64,000 nt of DNA from Acidimicrobiia bacterium (lineage in GTDB: Bacteria; Actinomycetota; Acidimicrobiia; Spongiisociales; ZC4RG35). Location: NCBI GenBank assembly GCA_028285585.1, contig JANQOU010000012.1, forward strand, positions 62,001 to 126,000, written 5' to 3'. Position 1 is the stretch's first letter, and every line of letters begins with the position of its first letter. Shown in pieces: positions 35,043 to 43,535 of the stretch. Under the pieces are notes generated by a model. That model ran no database searches, had not been told where the DNA came from, and saw nothing but the letters and a program-made list of their open reading frames with translations. Made by a program: the position numbers and the translations under genes.

Positions 35043-35954
35043 TCACCTGCCGAGGGCGGCGCGGGCGAAGAACAGTGCGTTTGACGGTCGTTCGGCGAGC
35101 CGCCGGGTCAGGTAGGGGTACCACTGCGACCCGAATGGGAGATAGACACGAAGTGGAAACCCCTCCTCGACGAGCTCCCTCTGGAGGTCCGTTCTCACCC
35201 CGTAGAGCATCTGAAACTCAAATGGGCCCACGCGATCTGCCGCCAGCGCTCGTGCCCGGTTCACCAAGCTCAGGTCGTGGGTCGCGATCGCCGGGACCGT
35301 GTGCTCAGCCGTCATCAACTCTTCGAGCTGAGTCACGTATGCGGCGTCAACATCGCTCTTGGCCGTGTGGGCGATCTCCGGCGGCTCGACGTACGCCCCC
35401 TTGCACAGCCTTATGTGACCGGCCAGCGGCAACAGACGTGAGAGGTCGTCGGGAGTGCGATGGAGGTAGGACTGGAGCGCGATGCCAAGATTCCCATGTT
35501 CGGCCTGGGCTTTCTCGTACAGACGGACGGTGGGCTCCGTGTACTGGCTGTCCTCCATGTCGATGGTCACCGTCGTCCCCACCTCGGCCGCTCTCGTCGC
35601 CAGGCGCTCGATGGCTTCCGCCGCCAGCCCCTCGTCGATCGCCAAGCCGAGTTGAGTCGGCTTGATCGAGATGTTGGCATCGAGGTCGTCGAAGTCGATT
35701 CGGTCGAGACACTCCAGGTACTCGTCGGTCGCAGCCAGCGCCGACTGGGTGTCGTGCACCTCCTCGCCGAGCAGGTCGAGTGAGACCTCGAATCCGTCAG
35801 AGTTGAGCCCGGCAGCCACGGGGACCGCTTCGTCGAGGGTGTCACCGGCAACGAAGCGAGAGGCGAGTGCTTTGCCGGGCTTGGTGCCGGTCACCAATCT
35901 CTCGACCGGGCCGGCATTGGCGACCGCAACGGTCAGCCTCGTGAACAGGCTCAG
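35043..35954 (-). CDS. Proline dehydrogenase, apparent CTG start
   Basis: 303 residues from the proposed CTG. FAD enzyme oxidising proline to P5C and feeding electrons to the quinone pool. A conventional GTG start (35897) would cut off a family-conserved stretch; upstream frame sequence reads ANAGPVERLVTGTKPGKALA, which matches the N-terminus of short bacterial PRODHs (e.g. Thermus). The CTG (35952-35954) overlaps the proC stop as CTGA, the same geometry as the ATGA, GTGA and TTGA pairs seen elsewhere. Barrel motifs present include RFVAGDTLDEAV, DMEDSQYTEPT, LQSYLHRTPDD, RLCKGAYVEPPE and the substrate-binding YLPFGSQWYPYLTRRLAERP. Confidence 0.85.
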   Translation of the reverse strand: MSLFTRLTVAVANAGPVERLVTGTKPGKALASRFVAGDTLDEAVPVAAGLNSDGFEVSLDLLGEEVHDTQSALAATDEYLECLDRIDFDDLDANISIKPTQLGLAIDEGLAAEAIERLATRAAEVGTTVTIDMEDSQYTEPTVRLYEKAQAEHGNLGIALQSYLHRTPDDLSRLLPLAGHIRLCKGAYVEPPEIAHTAKSDVDAAYVTQLEELMTAEHTVPAIATHDLSLVNRARALAADRVGPFEFQMLYGVRTDLQRELVEEGFPLRVYLPFGSQWYPYLTRRLAERPSNALFFARAALGR

Positions 35955-36769
35955 CTACCTGCCCCTTCACCCAGCTCCCGGGCGCGCTCCGCGGCAGCTC
36001 TGACCGCGTCCTCAACGAGGGCTCTGAATCCGTGCTCCTCGAGCACATGCACGGCAGCGGCCGTCGTCCCCCCGGGCGAGGTGACCTGATACCGCAGCTG
36101 TGCAGGAGTCCTCGAGGTCCCGGTCAGAAGATGTCCAGCACCGCGGATCGTCTGATGCACGAACTGCTCGGCGATGTCGTACGGCATGCCCTCGCGCATG
36201 GCTGCTTCTGTGAGCGCCTCGGCAAGAAGGAAGACGTAGGCGGGTCCCGTGCCGGACACCGCAGTCACCGCATCGAGCAAACGCTCATCCATGAAGCGAA
36301 CCGCGCCAACCGCGCCCAACACCTTTCTCGCGAGATCGAGACTCGCGACAGGGGCGTGGCTTCCTGCGGCAAGACCGGTCACTCCCTCGCCAACGAGGGC
36401 GGGAGTGTTTGGCATCGCCCTCACCACGGCAATCGCGCCCAGCGCCGCCTCATAGGTGGCCGTGGTCACCCCGGCTGCCACCGAGATCACCGTTTGACCG
36501 TCCTCAACGGCCGGCGCCAGGTCTTTCAGCAAGCTATCGACGTCACGTGGCTTCACGGCCACCACGACTGCGTCCCGGCCCTTGATGGCCTCCGCAGGGT
36601 CGTCGAACACCGGGCAACCGGTCCGATGGGCCAGCTCGTCGGCACGCTCCATCCGGCGCACACACAACGCGATCTCGTCAGGAAGCCAGCCGGCGGCCAG
36701 AAGTCCCGAAGCGAGAGCCTCTCCCATGGCGCCGACACCGACGACAGCGACGGTTGGACGTTCGTTCAT
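35951..36769 (-). CDS. proC: Pyrroline-5-carboxylate reductase
   Basis: 272 residues, usual length. Reduces P5C to proline with NAD(P)H, the last step of proline synthesis. Rossmann motif VVGVGAMGEALASGLL at residues 9-24; family C-terminal signature TAVSGTGPAYVFLLAEALTEAA and SPGGTTAAAVHVLE. TAGAAT lies seven bases before the ATG, one of the best -10 matches in the window. It shares an operon with proline dehydrogenase, the enzyme of the reverse step. Confidence 0.94.
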   Translation of the reverse strand: MNERPTVAVVGVGAMGEALASGLLAAGWLPDEIALCVRRMERADELAHRTGCPVFDDPAEAIKGRDAVVVAVKPRDVDSLLKDLAPAVEDGQTVISVAAGVTTATYEAALGAIAVVRAMPNTPALVGEGVTGLAAGSHAPVASLDLARKVLGAVGAVRFMDERLLDAVTAVSGTGPAYVFLLAEALTEAAMREGMPYDIAEQFVHQTIRGAGHLLTGTSRTPAQLRYQVTSPGGTTAAAVHVLEEHGFRALVEDAVRAAAERARELGEGAGS

Positions 36770-36811
36770 GACGTGGATTCTACGGAGAGCAGCGCAATGC
36801 TCCAGATCAGA

Positions 36812-37447
36812 TCAACCAAGACGAGACCGAATCAGCTCGACGACCGTGGCGACAGCCGCCGGGTTGTAACCCTCTGGGATGATGAGATCTGCGTAGCGAC
36901 GTGAGGGGGCGACAAATTCGAGGTGCATCGGGCGAACAGTTGTGAAGTACTGCTCGATCACGGAGTCCACAGTGCGGCCTCGCTCGGTGATGTCTCTCTC
37001 CAGCCGCCGGGCAAGCCTCAGATCGGCATCGGTGTCGACGAAGATCTTCAGATCCAACTCGGAGCGAAGCTCCGGCTCCGAGAGAACGAGGATCCCCTCG
37101 ACCACAACAACTCTCGCCGGCTCGATCCGAATCGTCTCGTCAGAGCGAAGATGCCGGCTGAAGTCGTAGACCGGCTTCTGGATCGCAACCCCTGACCGCA
37201 GCTGCTCCAGATGCTCGACCAGCAGCTCCGTCTCCAGCGAGCTGGGGTGGTCGTAGTTGACCCGAGTTCTCTCCTCGTGGGTCAGCTCCGGCTGATGCCG
37301 GTAATAGGCGTCGTGCTGAAGGAGGGAGACACGGCCGTCGAGTCTCTCGAGCACAGACTCGGCGATCGTCGTCTTGCCAGAGCCGGAGCCACCCGCAATG
37401 CCGATGAACAAAGGCCGATCAGGCTTCCAGGGACTGCGATCCGGCAT
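36812..37447 (-). CDS. udk: Uridine kinase
   Basis: 211 residues. Phosphorylates uridine and cytidine in pyrimidine salvage. P-loop GIAGGSGSGKTTIAESVL at 16-33; QHDAYYRHQPELTHEERTRV with the substrate Asp; PVYDFSRHLRSDETIRI; VVVEGILVL; and RLARRLERDITERGRTVDS with the lid. All family blocks are present. TAACGT lies six bases before the ATG. Confidence 0.93.
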   Translation of the reverse strand: MPDRSPWKPDRPLFIGIAGGSGSGKTTIAESVLERLDGRVSLLQHDAYYRHQPELTHEERTRVNYDHPSSLETELLVEHLEQLRSGVAIQKPVYDFSRHLRSDETIRIEPARVVVVEGILVLSEPELRSELDLKIFVDTDADLRLARRLERDITERGRTVDSVIEQYFTTVRPMHLEFVAPSRRYADLIIPEGYNPAAVATVVELIRSRLG

Positions 37448-37489
37448 CCGGCGACGTTAATGACGCGTACAGGCCTTGGCCTGCGGCTC

Positions 37490-38311
37490 CTACTTGTCGG
37501 AGACCTTGCTGCGAAGACGCCTGATCTCGTCGTAGACACCGTCGGTGAGCGTGGTTGAGGCCGGCGCAGCCACTCCCCTGAGCCCGTCATGGCTCTCCTC
37601 GATGTCGATAGGCGAGTCCGGCACTGCCTGAACGGCAGGAGCTGCCTCGACGTCCTCGTCCGACGGAGTGGAGACTTGCTCGAGCCACGAGGAGTCGTGG
37701 CCATCGGAAGCGATGTCGCCCGCGAGGCGGTCGAGCCATTCCGACTCGTCCTCGCCCTCGAGTGTCTCCGCCACTCCGAGACGGTGCAAGGTGTGTAGAA
37801 CCCTCACCGCGCCACCACGACCCATGGTCGACTCGAGATGACCGAAGTTGAAGGGCGACATCAAAGACATGAGAGCCGCCCAGTCCTCGGGCTCGATCGT
37901 GATCGCAGTGTCAATCGACTGTGCGAAACGGACACCTGAGGCTTCGAAGAGCCCCGCGTCTATTACCTCGGTTTCCAACGACTCCAGGGCTTCGACATCG
38001 GTCAGGACGTCCTCGACTCCCCAGCCGGGACCGCTCGGCCCATCAGTCTCACCGACGGCAAAGTCGCCCTCATTGAGGGTGGAGAGGACGTAGAGAATGT
38101 CGGCGACGCCGGCCCGGTCTGAGCCTTTGTAGATGCCATTGGCGCCGGTCAGCTCGGCACCAGTCACCTTCCCATCGTTGAAATGAATACGCCCGCGGCG
38201 TTCACCATCGATGTCGAGTGAGCCGGTCTTCTTGGTGACCTGCATGATCTGAAGCAGATCATTGATGCTCCAGTCCGATAGCTGGCCTGAGAGATGCATC
38301 TGTCCTTCCAA
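37490..38311 (-). CDS. DUF4388 protein
   Basis: 273 residues. The first 100 residues (LSGQLSDWSINDLLQIMQVT, then GSLDIDGERRGRIHFNDGKV) match the DUF4388/PATAN-type domain found in PatA-like signalling proteins of cyanobacteria and others. A middle region (about 105-200) is helical and acidic. The C-terminus ends in a helical DEIRRLRSKVSDK. TTG start with GGAGGAA seven bases upstream; an ATG four codons on is an alternative. Probably a cytosolic protein-interaction module; partners unknown. Confidence 0.78.
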   Translation of the reverse strand: MEGQMHLSGQLSDWSINDLLQIMQVTKKTGSLDIDGERRGRIHFNDGKVTGAELTGANGIYKGSDRAGVADILYVLSTLNEGDFAVGETDGPSGPGWGVEDVLTDVEALESLETEVIDAGLFEASGVRFAQSIDTAITIEPEDWAALMSLMSPFNFGHLESTMGRGGAVRVLHTLHRLGVAETLEGEDESEWLDRLAGDIASDGHDSSWLEQVSTPSDEDVEAAPAVQAVPDSPIDIEESHDGLRGVAAPASTTLTDGVYDEIRRLRSKVSDK

Positions 38312-38403
38312 CGCCGAATTCCTCCCTGCTGCAATTCGTATCGGCAGAGATCGGCTGTTTGTTGAGCGGACTTCACCTCTTTTTGGACCGCCAGGCCTGA
38401 GTG

Positions 38404-38967
38404 TCAGCCCTTCTTGGCGGCCGCTTTCATCGCCCTTTTCTGCTCTCGAAGAGTCGCCACGTCCTCGAACGTCGCGACGTCAGCGATCGAAGGCCAATCC
38501 GCCGCCTTGTCTTCCCAGCCCTCAGGGCACACCCCAAGACGTTTCCCGAGAAGCCCGACGAAGATCCTCGACTTGCCCACCCCGAACCCGGGGAGGGCTT
38601 TCAGCCGCTTGAGCAGCTCGGCACCGTTCTCGGCGGTCTCCCAGAGGTTCTCTGCATTCCCGTCGTATTCATCAACCAGAACCTGGCAGAGATCCTGAGT
38701 GCGTTTCGCCATCGACGATGGGTAACGGTGAATGGCCGGAGGGCCCTTGAAGACGGCCTCCATCTCCTCGGGATCCCAGGATGCGATACGGGCTGCATCG
38801 AGGTCTTCCCCGAGACGCTCCTTGAGCAGCTGCGGGCCGTAGAAGGCCCTTTCCATCGGGAACTGCTGATCGAGCAGCATCCCGATCAGGACGGCAAGCC
38901 CGTCCGATGCCAGCAGCCTGTTGGCCTCTTCGGACTCGGTGAAATGGAGTAGATCCGGCTTCTGCAT
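38404..38967 (-). CDS. HhH-GPD-type protein (base-excision-repair related)
   Basis: 187 residues. Helix-hairpin-helix motif ALPGFGVGKSRIFVGLLG (about 124-141) with the flanking LLDQQFPMERAFYGPQLL helix typical of an actinobacterial HhH-GPD family. The GPD-type catalytic Asp should follow the hairpin; the segment after it (CPEGWEDKAADWPSI) has acidic residues but not the clear glycosylase pattern, so activity is uncertain. ATG 38967 with TACCGT eight bases upstream is preferred over TTG 38976. Confidence 0.75.
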   Translation of the reverse strand: MQKPDLLHFTESEEANRLLASDGLAVLIGMLLDQQFPMERAFYGPQLLKERLGEDLDAARIASWDPEEMEAVFKGPPAIHRYPSSMAKRTQDLCQVLVDEYDGNAENLWETAENGAELLKRLKALPGFGVGKSRIFVGLLGKRLGVCPEGWEDKAADWPSIADVATFEDVATLREQKRAMKAAAKKG

Positions 38968-38985
38968 CCCGGCCAACGGTAGCCG

Positions 38986-39090
38986 TCAAACCAGAGCGCG
39001 GACCACGACGTAGAGGACCAACAGCGTCGCAGGGGCGAGCGCCCACAGTGAGAGCCTGGCACCAACTCTTTGCTCGTCACGCCATGCCAT
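38986..39090 (-). CDS. Putative 34-residue single-helix membrane protein
   Basis: The ATG at 39090 is preceded by TACTTT six bases upstream, the same leaderless layout as most genes here. The product starts MAWRDEQRVGARLSLWALA and the rest is one hydrophobic helix ending VVVRALV. It fills most of an otherwise empty 200-base gap between the HhH gene and thiolase. No family recognised; the ORF is short enough to arise by chance. Confidence 0.45.
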   Translation of the reverse strand: MAWRDEQRVGARLSLWALAPATLLVLYVVVRALV

Positions 39091-39174
39091 ATAGACAAAG
39101 TACGTCGAATCGCAGAGTTCGCATATAGGGGATTCGCCCCATATGAGCCGGATCTTCGACCAGAATCGGCCGGA

Positions 39175-40383
39175 ATGACCGACGTCTTCATCATCGACGC
39201 CTGCCGCACCCCGATGGGCAAACTCGGAGGCCAGCTCGCACTCGTGCGGCCCGACGACCTGGCAGCTCACGCGGTGGCAGCTCTGATCGATCGAAACCCC
39301 GATCTCGACCCAATGGCCATCGAGGACATCCAGTGGGGTGCCGCCAACCAGGCCGGCGAAGACAATCGCAATGTCGCCCGCATGGCTGCTCTGCTCGCCG
39401 GATTGCCGATAGAGGTGCCTGGCGTGACTGTGAACCGGCTTTGCGGATCTGGGATGCAGGCCGTGGTATCCGCCGCCCATGCGCTACGCGACGGGTGGGG
39501 TGATGTGATGATCGCAGGAGGCTCGGAGTCCATGAGCCGGGCCCCGTACGTGACTCTCAAAGCAGAGCGAGGATTCCCCACCGGAACGCCGGAGACTGCC
39601 GACACCGTCCTGGGCTGGCGCCTGGTCAACTCGCGGATGGAGGAGCTCTACCCACCCATCACGCTGGGGATGACAGCCGAGATGGTGGCCCAAAAGCACG
39701 ACGTATCACGTGAGGATCAGGACGCATTCGCCCTCCGCAGCCACCAGCTTGCGCTGGAGGCAATCGGAGCGGGCCGATACGACAGCGAGATCGTGCCGAT
39801 CGAGGCACCGGTCGACGCAAGACGGCGAGAGAAACGCCTGATAGAGAGTGACGAGGGACCTCGTGCCGACACATCTCTCGAGGCCCTGGCCAACCTCAGA
39901 CCTGTCTTCAAAGAGGACGGCGTGGTGACAGCGGGGAATTCGTCGCCGATGAACGACGGTGCCGCCGCGCTGCTGCTGGCTACCGAAGAGGGAGTCGAGA
40001 GACATGGGCTCGAGCCAATCGCCCGGATTGTCTCCTCCGGGGCGGCCGGAGTGCATCCCGACATCATGGGAATCGGCCCAGTACCGGCCTCCGAGAAAGC
40101 GATGGGACGAGCCGGCGTGGCTGCCGACGACTTGGACCTGGTCGAGATCAACGAGGCTTTCGCATCCCAGGCCTTGGCGAGCATGCGCCTGCTCGATATC
40201 AACCCTGAGAAGGTCAACGTCAACGGAGGGGCCATCGCCATCGGGCACCCGCTCGGAGCCTCGGGAGCCCGCATCCTGGTGACACTCGCCCACGAGCTGA
40301 GACGCCGCGGAGGGCGCTACGGCCTGGCCACGATGTGCATCGGAGTGGGCCAAGGGATAGCGACGGTCGTCGAACGTGTCTGA
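39175..40383 (+). CDS. Acetyl-CoA acetyltransferase (thiolase)
   Basis: 402 residues. Thiolase that cleaves 3-ketoacyl-CoA or condenses two acetyl-CoA. Nucleophilic Cys90 in NRLCGSGMQAV; the His in NGGAIAIGHPLGASGAR; second Cys in MCIGVGQGIATV. All three catalytic elements are present. Start MTDVFIIDACRTP at 39175 is the first plausible ATG. First gene of a plus-strand acyl-CoA operon running to 42623, with an eight-base overlap to the CoA-transferase. Confidence 0.93.
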   Translation: MTDVFIIDACRTPMGKLGGQLALVRPDDLAAHAVAALIDRNPDLDPMAIEDIQWGAANQAGEDNRNVARMAALLAGLPIEVPGVTVNRLCGSGMQAVVSAAHALRDGWGDVMIAGGSESMSRAPYVTLKAERGFPTGTPETADTVLGWRLVNSRMEELYPPITLGMTAEMVAQKHDVSREDQDAFALRSHQLALEAIGAGRYDSEIVPIEAPVDARRREKRLIESDEGPRADTSLEALANLRPVFKEDGVVTAGNSSPMNDGAAALLLATEEGVERHGLEPIARIVSSGAAGVHPDIMGIGPVPASEKAMGRAGVAADDLDLVEINEAFASQALASMRLLDINPEKVNVNGGAIAIGHPLGASGARILVTLAHELRRRGGRYGLATMCIGVGQGIATVVERV

Positions 40384-41557
40384 AGGGCCTCTGGCCGGAC
40401 GGGTCGTTGTCGAGCTGACCAACCTGATCGCCGGGCCATACGCTGGCACTCTTCTTGCCGACCTCGGCGCCCGGGTGATCAAGGTGGAGCCGCCGGCCGG
40501 TGACCTGGGCCGGCAGTTCGGTCCGTTTCACAACGGCGAGTCGGCCTTCTTCATGTCGATCAACCGAGGCAAGGAGTCGATCTGCCTCGACACCACAGAC
40601 TGGGTGTCCAAGCGCGTCCTCGACAATCTGGTGAAGAAAGCCGATGTCGTCCTCTCCAACCTGCGTCACGGTGCCATGGAACGCCTCGGCCTGGGCGAGG
40701 AGCGCTGCCGCGAGCTCAATCCCAAGCTGATCTACGCCGTCGTTTCGGCGTTCGGGGCAACCGGCCCTTACGCCCGGCGGGCGGGTGTGGACGTCATCTT
40801 CCAGGGCGAATCGGGCATGATCTCGATCACCGGCGGGCCCAAGGACAAACCTCAGAAGACAGCCACCACCATCGGCGACTACATCGCTGCCACCAACATG
40901 GCCCTGGCCATCTCGGCGGCTCTCTCCGAGACTCCGAGGCAAGGACGAAGGATCGACGTCTCTCTTCGCGACGGGCTGATGGCCGTCCAGTCGGGATGGA
41001 ACGCCATCGGCTTCGCGAGACATGCCCAACCGGAGCGAACGGGCACGGCAAGCCCCTTCCTGGCGCCGAATCAGGTGTTTGAGGCCTCGAACGGGCACTT
41101 CACGCTGGCGATCGTGAGTGACCGGCATTTCGAGCTTCTCGCCGATGCTCTGGAGCGAGCGGACCTATCCAGCGACTTCCCCACGAACGAGTCACGCATC
41201 ACCAACCGGCACTCCCTGGAGAGGAAGCTGAGCCGTGTGTTCAAGACGGAGTCCGTAGAGCACTGGGTAGGCCTGTTCGACGGGATCGGGCTGCCCGTCG
41301 GACGTGTCCTCACGTTGGCCGAGGCTTTTGACGACCCGCAGGCCAGGCATCACGGGATGCTCGTTGAATTCGACCATCCGGTAGCCGGCCACATGCGCAC
41401 AACGGGCTCACCCATTCGAATCGACGGCGATCCGGCTCTCTCCGGGCCCGTTCCTCCCCTGCTCGGCGAGCACACCCGCGACATCCTGTCCGAGGTGGGT
41501 GTCGACCCTGACACAATCGAGAAGATGATCAACGAAGGAACGGCCCGCACGCCATGA
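40376..41557 (+). CDS. CaiB/BaiF family (class III) CoA-transferase
   Basis: 393 residues. Transfers CoA between acyl groups through an aspartyl-CoA intermediate. Family blocks: VVELTNLIAGPYAGTLLADL, RVIKVEPPAGD, SINRGKESICLD and GATGPYARRAGVDVIFQG; the catalytic Asp is probably that of YDDP-like DVSLRDGL near residue 198. GTG start overlapping the thiolase gene. Its own stop overlaps the next gene (ATGA). The acyl donor cannot be read from the sequence. Confidence 0.9.
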   Translation: MSEGPLAGRVVVELTNLIAGPYAGTLLADLGARVIKVEPPAGDLGRQFGPFHNGESAFFMSINRGKESICLDTTDWVSKRVLDNLVKKADVVLSNLRHGAMERLGLGEERCRELNPKLIYAVVSAFGATGPYARRAGVDVIFQGESGMISITGGPKDKPQKTATTIGDYIAATNMALAISAALSETPRQGRRIDVSLRDGLMAVQSGWNAIGFARHAQPERTGTASPFLAPNQVFEASNGHFTLAIVSDRHFELLADALERADLSSDFPTNESRITNRHSLERKLSRVFKTESVEHWVGLFDGIGLPVGRVLTLAEAFDDPQARHHGMLVEFDHPVAGHMRTTGSPIRIDGDPALSGPVPPLLGEHTRDILSEVGVDPDTIEKMINEGTARTP

Positions 41558-41928
41558 GCGTGTTCTGGGCAACACCGGTCGGCGACGACTGGGAGGAAGT
41601 CAAAGCCGAGATGGAACGAGCCTTCCGCTCGAGCCGCTCCGCCGCACAGGCTGAAGAAAGCATCGTCTACGTAGTTCATCACGATGACCTGCTCGGCCGG
41701 CGCGGCACCGGCAACGCCATGGTCGCCACCGGACTTCTGTCAGCGGCGAGGACCGCTGCCATAGAGGGCTCACGCAAAGGGTGGTCGGTGAACGTGGTCG
41801 CCTATGACGACGAGGCCGACCGCGAGCAGGTGGAGGCCTGGGCAAACCAAGTGGCCGAGAGCCCGTCTGGTGTCACCGGCGAGCTGATCCGTGTCGGATC
41901 ATCACATCTCGGGAAGGCCCTGCCATGA
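41554..41928 (+). CDS. SDR-like half protein lacking catalytic residues
   Basis: 124 residues. It resembles the second half of a short-chain dehydrogenase: VYVVHHDDLLGRRGTGN reads like the strand and loop before the active site, and ATGLLSAARTAAIEGSRKGW followed by SVNVVAYDD reads like the helix and the RVNAVAP strand. The active-site Tyr and Lys are absent, as is the Gly-rich cofactor loop. It overlaps both neighbours (ATGA at each end) and precedes a complete SDR, so a heteromeric partner is a reasonable guess. Not recognised as a named family. Confidence 0.7.
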   Translation: MSVFWATPVGDDWEEVKAEMERAFRSSRSAAQAEESIVYVVHHDDLLGRRGTGNAMVATGLLSAARTAAIEGSRKGWSVNVVAYDDEADREQVEAWANQVAESPSGVTGELIRVGSSHLGKALP

Positions 41929-42623
41929 ACGGATCCATCGTGGTCACCGGCGCAGCCCGCGGCATCGGGCGGTCGATTGCCGAGAAGCTCGCCGCCAACC
42001 CCACCTTCGAGGTCATCGGTGTCGATGTCGCTCCTGAGCTGGCCATGTCCGAACAGGTGACACCGGTTCAGGTCGACCTGACTTCTGACGAGGGCGTCGA
42101 AGCCGTGCTCAACCAGGTGGAGCGAAGCGGTGAACCGCTGCTCGGGCTGGTGAACAACGCAGGCATCACCCGCGACTCTCGCCTCATCAACATGACCGAC
42201 GAAGACTTCTCCGCAGTGATGGACGTCAACCTCGGTGCGGCCTTCCGGCTGTCGACAGCCCTGGCGGATCACTTCACCGAAGGCGGCTCGATCGTCAACA
42301 TCGCCTCTCGCGCCTACCTGGGGAATTTCGGTCAGTACAACTACTCCATGTCGAAGGGCGGGGTGGTGGGCCTGACCCGCGCCATGGCCCTGTCGCTGGC
42401 GCCCCACGTCCGAGTCAACGCCATCGCCCCAGGGCTGATCGGGACCGAGATGGCGATGGCCATCCCCGAAGACGTCCTCGACAAGATGGTGTCAGCCATT
42501 CCTCTCGAGAGGATGGGCTCACCCGACGAGATCGCCAACGTGGCCTGGTTCCTCCTCACACCGCTCTCGTCCTACATCACCGGCCACGTCGTGGTGGTCG
42601 GCGGAGGGCGAAGCCTGTCGTAG
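41925..42623 (+). CDS. Short-chain dehydrogenase/reductase (FabG-like)
   Basis: 232 residues. Classical SDR: cofactor loop TGAARGIGRSIAEKLA (8-23), NNAG in LVNNAGITRDSRL, catalytic Ser in VNIASRAYLGN, Tyr and Lys in YNYSMSKGG, and the C-terminal GGGRSLS. Probably a 3-hydroxyacyl-CoA or 3-oxoacyl reductase given thiolase and MaoC neighbours. Start overlaps the half-SDR by ATGA. Transcription probably ends at repeat copy C. Confidence 0.9.
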   Translation: MNGSIVVTGAARGIGRSIAEKLAANPTFEVIGVDVAPELAMSEQVTPVQVDLTSDEGVEAVLNQVERSGEPLLGLVNNAGITRDSRLINMTDEDFSAVMDVNLGAAFRLSTALADHFTEGGSIVNIASRAYLGNFGQYNYSMSKGGVVGLTRAMALSLAPHVRVNAIAPGLIGTEMAMAIPEDVLDKMVSAIPLERMGSPDEIANVAWFLLTPLSSYITGHVVVVGGGRSLS

Positions 42624-42644
42624 CCACATCGCGGCGAGTTGCGC

Positions 42645-42687
42645 GTGCACAGCGTGTCGCCTGACGCGACCGCTTGCTATAGCAACG
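42645..42687. repeat. Intergenic palindromic repeat, copy C
   Basis: 43 bases between convergent SDR and MaoC genes, starting GTGCACAGCGTG and ending in TTGCTATAGCAACG. It matches copy B on the opposite strand at 36 of 43 positions. Together with bases to 42698 it forms an imperfect hairpin of about 20-base arms (CTGAC...GTCAG) centred on the palindrome; the right arm runs over the maoC stop codon. Likely a bidirectional terminator. Confidence 0.85.
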
Positions 42688-42695
42688 CGTGTCGG

Positions 42696-43145
42696 TCAGT
42701 AGTAGAGGCGGACCAGGGCTTCGGCGACCATGCCGGGCTTCTCCTGACCCTCGATCTCCACGGTGACCGTCCGCTTCACCTGGATGCCGCCGGGGACCTC
42801 TTCCACCTCGTCGACGGCGACATGGGCGCGGATGCGTGAGCCAACTGGGACCGGGGCCGGGAACCGGACCCGGTCAGAGCCGTAGTTGATCGCCATGAGC
42901 GGATTCCCCACAGGCATCACGATCTCCGCTGTGAGCGCTACCGTCAAAGAGAGGGTCAAATAGCCGTGAGCGATGGTCCCGCCGAACGGCGTTTGCGCGG
43001 CCAGATCCGGGTCGACGTGGATGAACTGATGGTCGTTGGTCGCCTCGGCGAAGGCGTTGACGCGATCCTGGGTGATCTCCAACCAGCCGGAAACCCCGAT
43101 TTCGGTGCCGACGAGGGCCTGCAAGTCCTTGAGCGCCTGTTCCAT
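42696..43145 (-). CDS. MaoC-like (R)-hydratase/dehydratase
   Basis: 149 residues, single hot-dog domain. Family motif RVNAFAEATNDHQFIHVD with the catalytic Asp and His (about 29-46), then AAQTPFGGTIAHGYLTLSL. Hydrates trans-2-enoyl-CoA or dehydrates 3-hydroxyacyl-CoA. Start ATG 43145 (GTG one codon upstream possible). Faces the SDR gene tail to tail. Confidence 0.9.
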   Translation of the reverse strand: MEQALKDLQALVGTEIGVSGWLEITQDRVNAFAEATNDHQFIHVDPDLAAQTPFGGTIAHGYLTLSLTVALTAEIVMPVGNPLMAINYGSDRVRFPAPVPVGSRIRAHVAVDEVEEVPGGIQVKRTVTVEIEGQEKPGMVAEALVRLYY

Positions 43146-43200
43146 CACCTGATTGTCGCATGACTTGGGTCAACGCGAGCAAGTCATCTAACTTGTAGGC

Positions 43201-43506
43201 ATGGCCGACGCAACCAAGCTGATGGTTTGGATCGATCAGGATCTTTGCACGGGCGATGGGATCTGCGAGGAGATCAGTCCCGATGTCTTTGTGGGCCGCG
43301 ACGACGGCCTCTGGGTCGTCAAAGAGGAAGCCAAGCACTTCGGTGACACCGTCGTGTTCGACGGCGAAGAGGCCCCCGACGGAGCCCGTGGCCTTGCCCG
43401 TGTTCCAGACGCCCTCATCGAAGACGTGGTCGAGTCGGCCGAAGAGTGCCCTGGTGAGTGCATCATGATCGAGCCGTACCAGGAATCCGCCGTCCACTCA
43501 GGCTGA
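43201..43506 (+). CDS. Ferredoxin, single-cluster [3Fe-4S]/[4Fe-4S] type
   Basis: 101 residues. Cluster residues are in DQDLCTGDGICEEISPDVF (C-x5-C) and EECPGECIMIE near 82-92, the pattern of the small P450-type ferredoxins in actinobacteria. The central insertion (about 40-70) is longer than in typical 65-residue members. TAACTT lies six bases before the ATG. No P450 gene is near; the carrier may serve the acyl-CoA module. Confidence 0.87.
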   Translation: MADATKLMVWIDQDLCTGDGICEEISPDVFVGRDDGLWVVKEEAKHFGDTVVFDGEEAPDGARGLARVPDALIEDVVESAEECPGECIMIEPYQESAVHSG

Positions 43507-43535
43507 TCGCCACCCTCTAACTACCCTCGCTGTCC

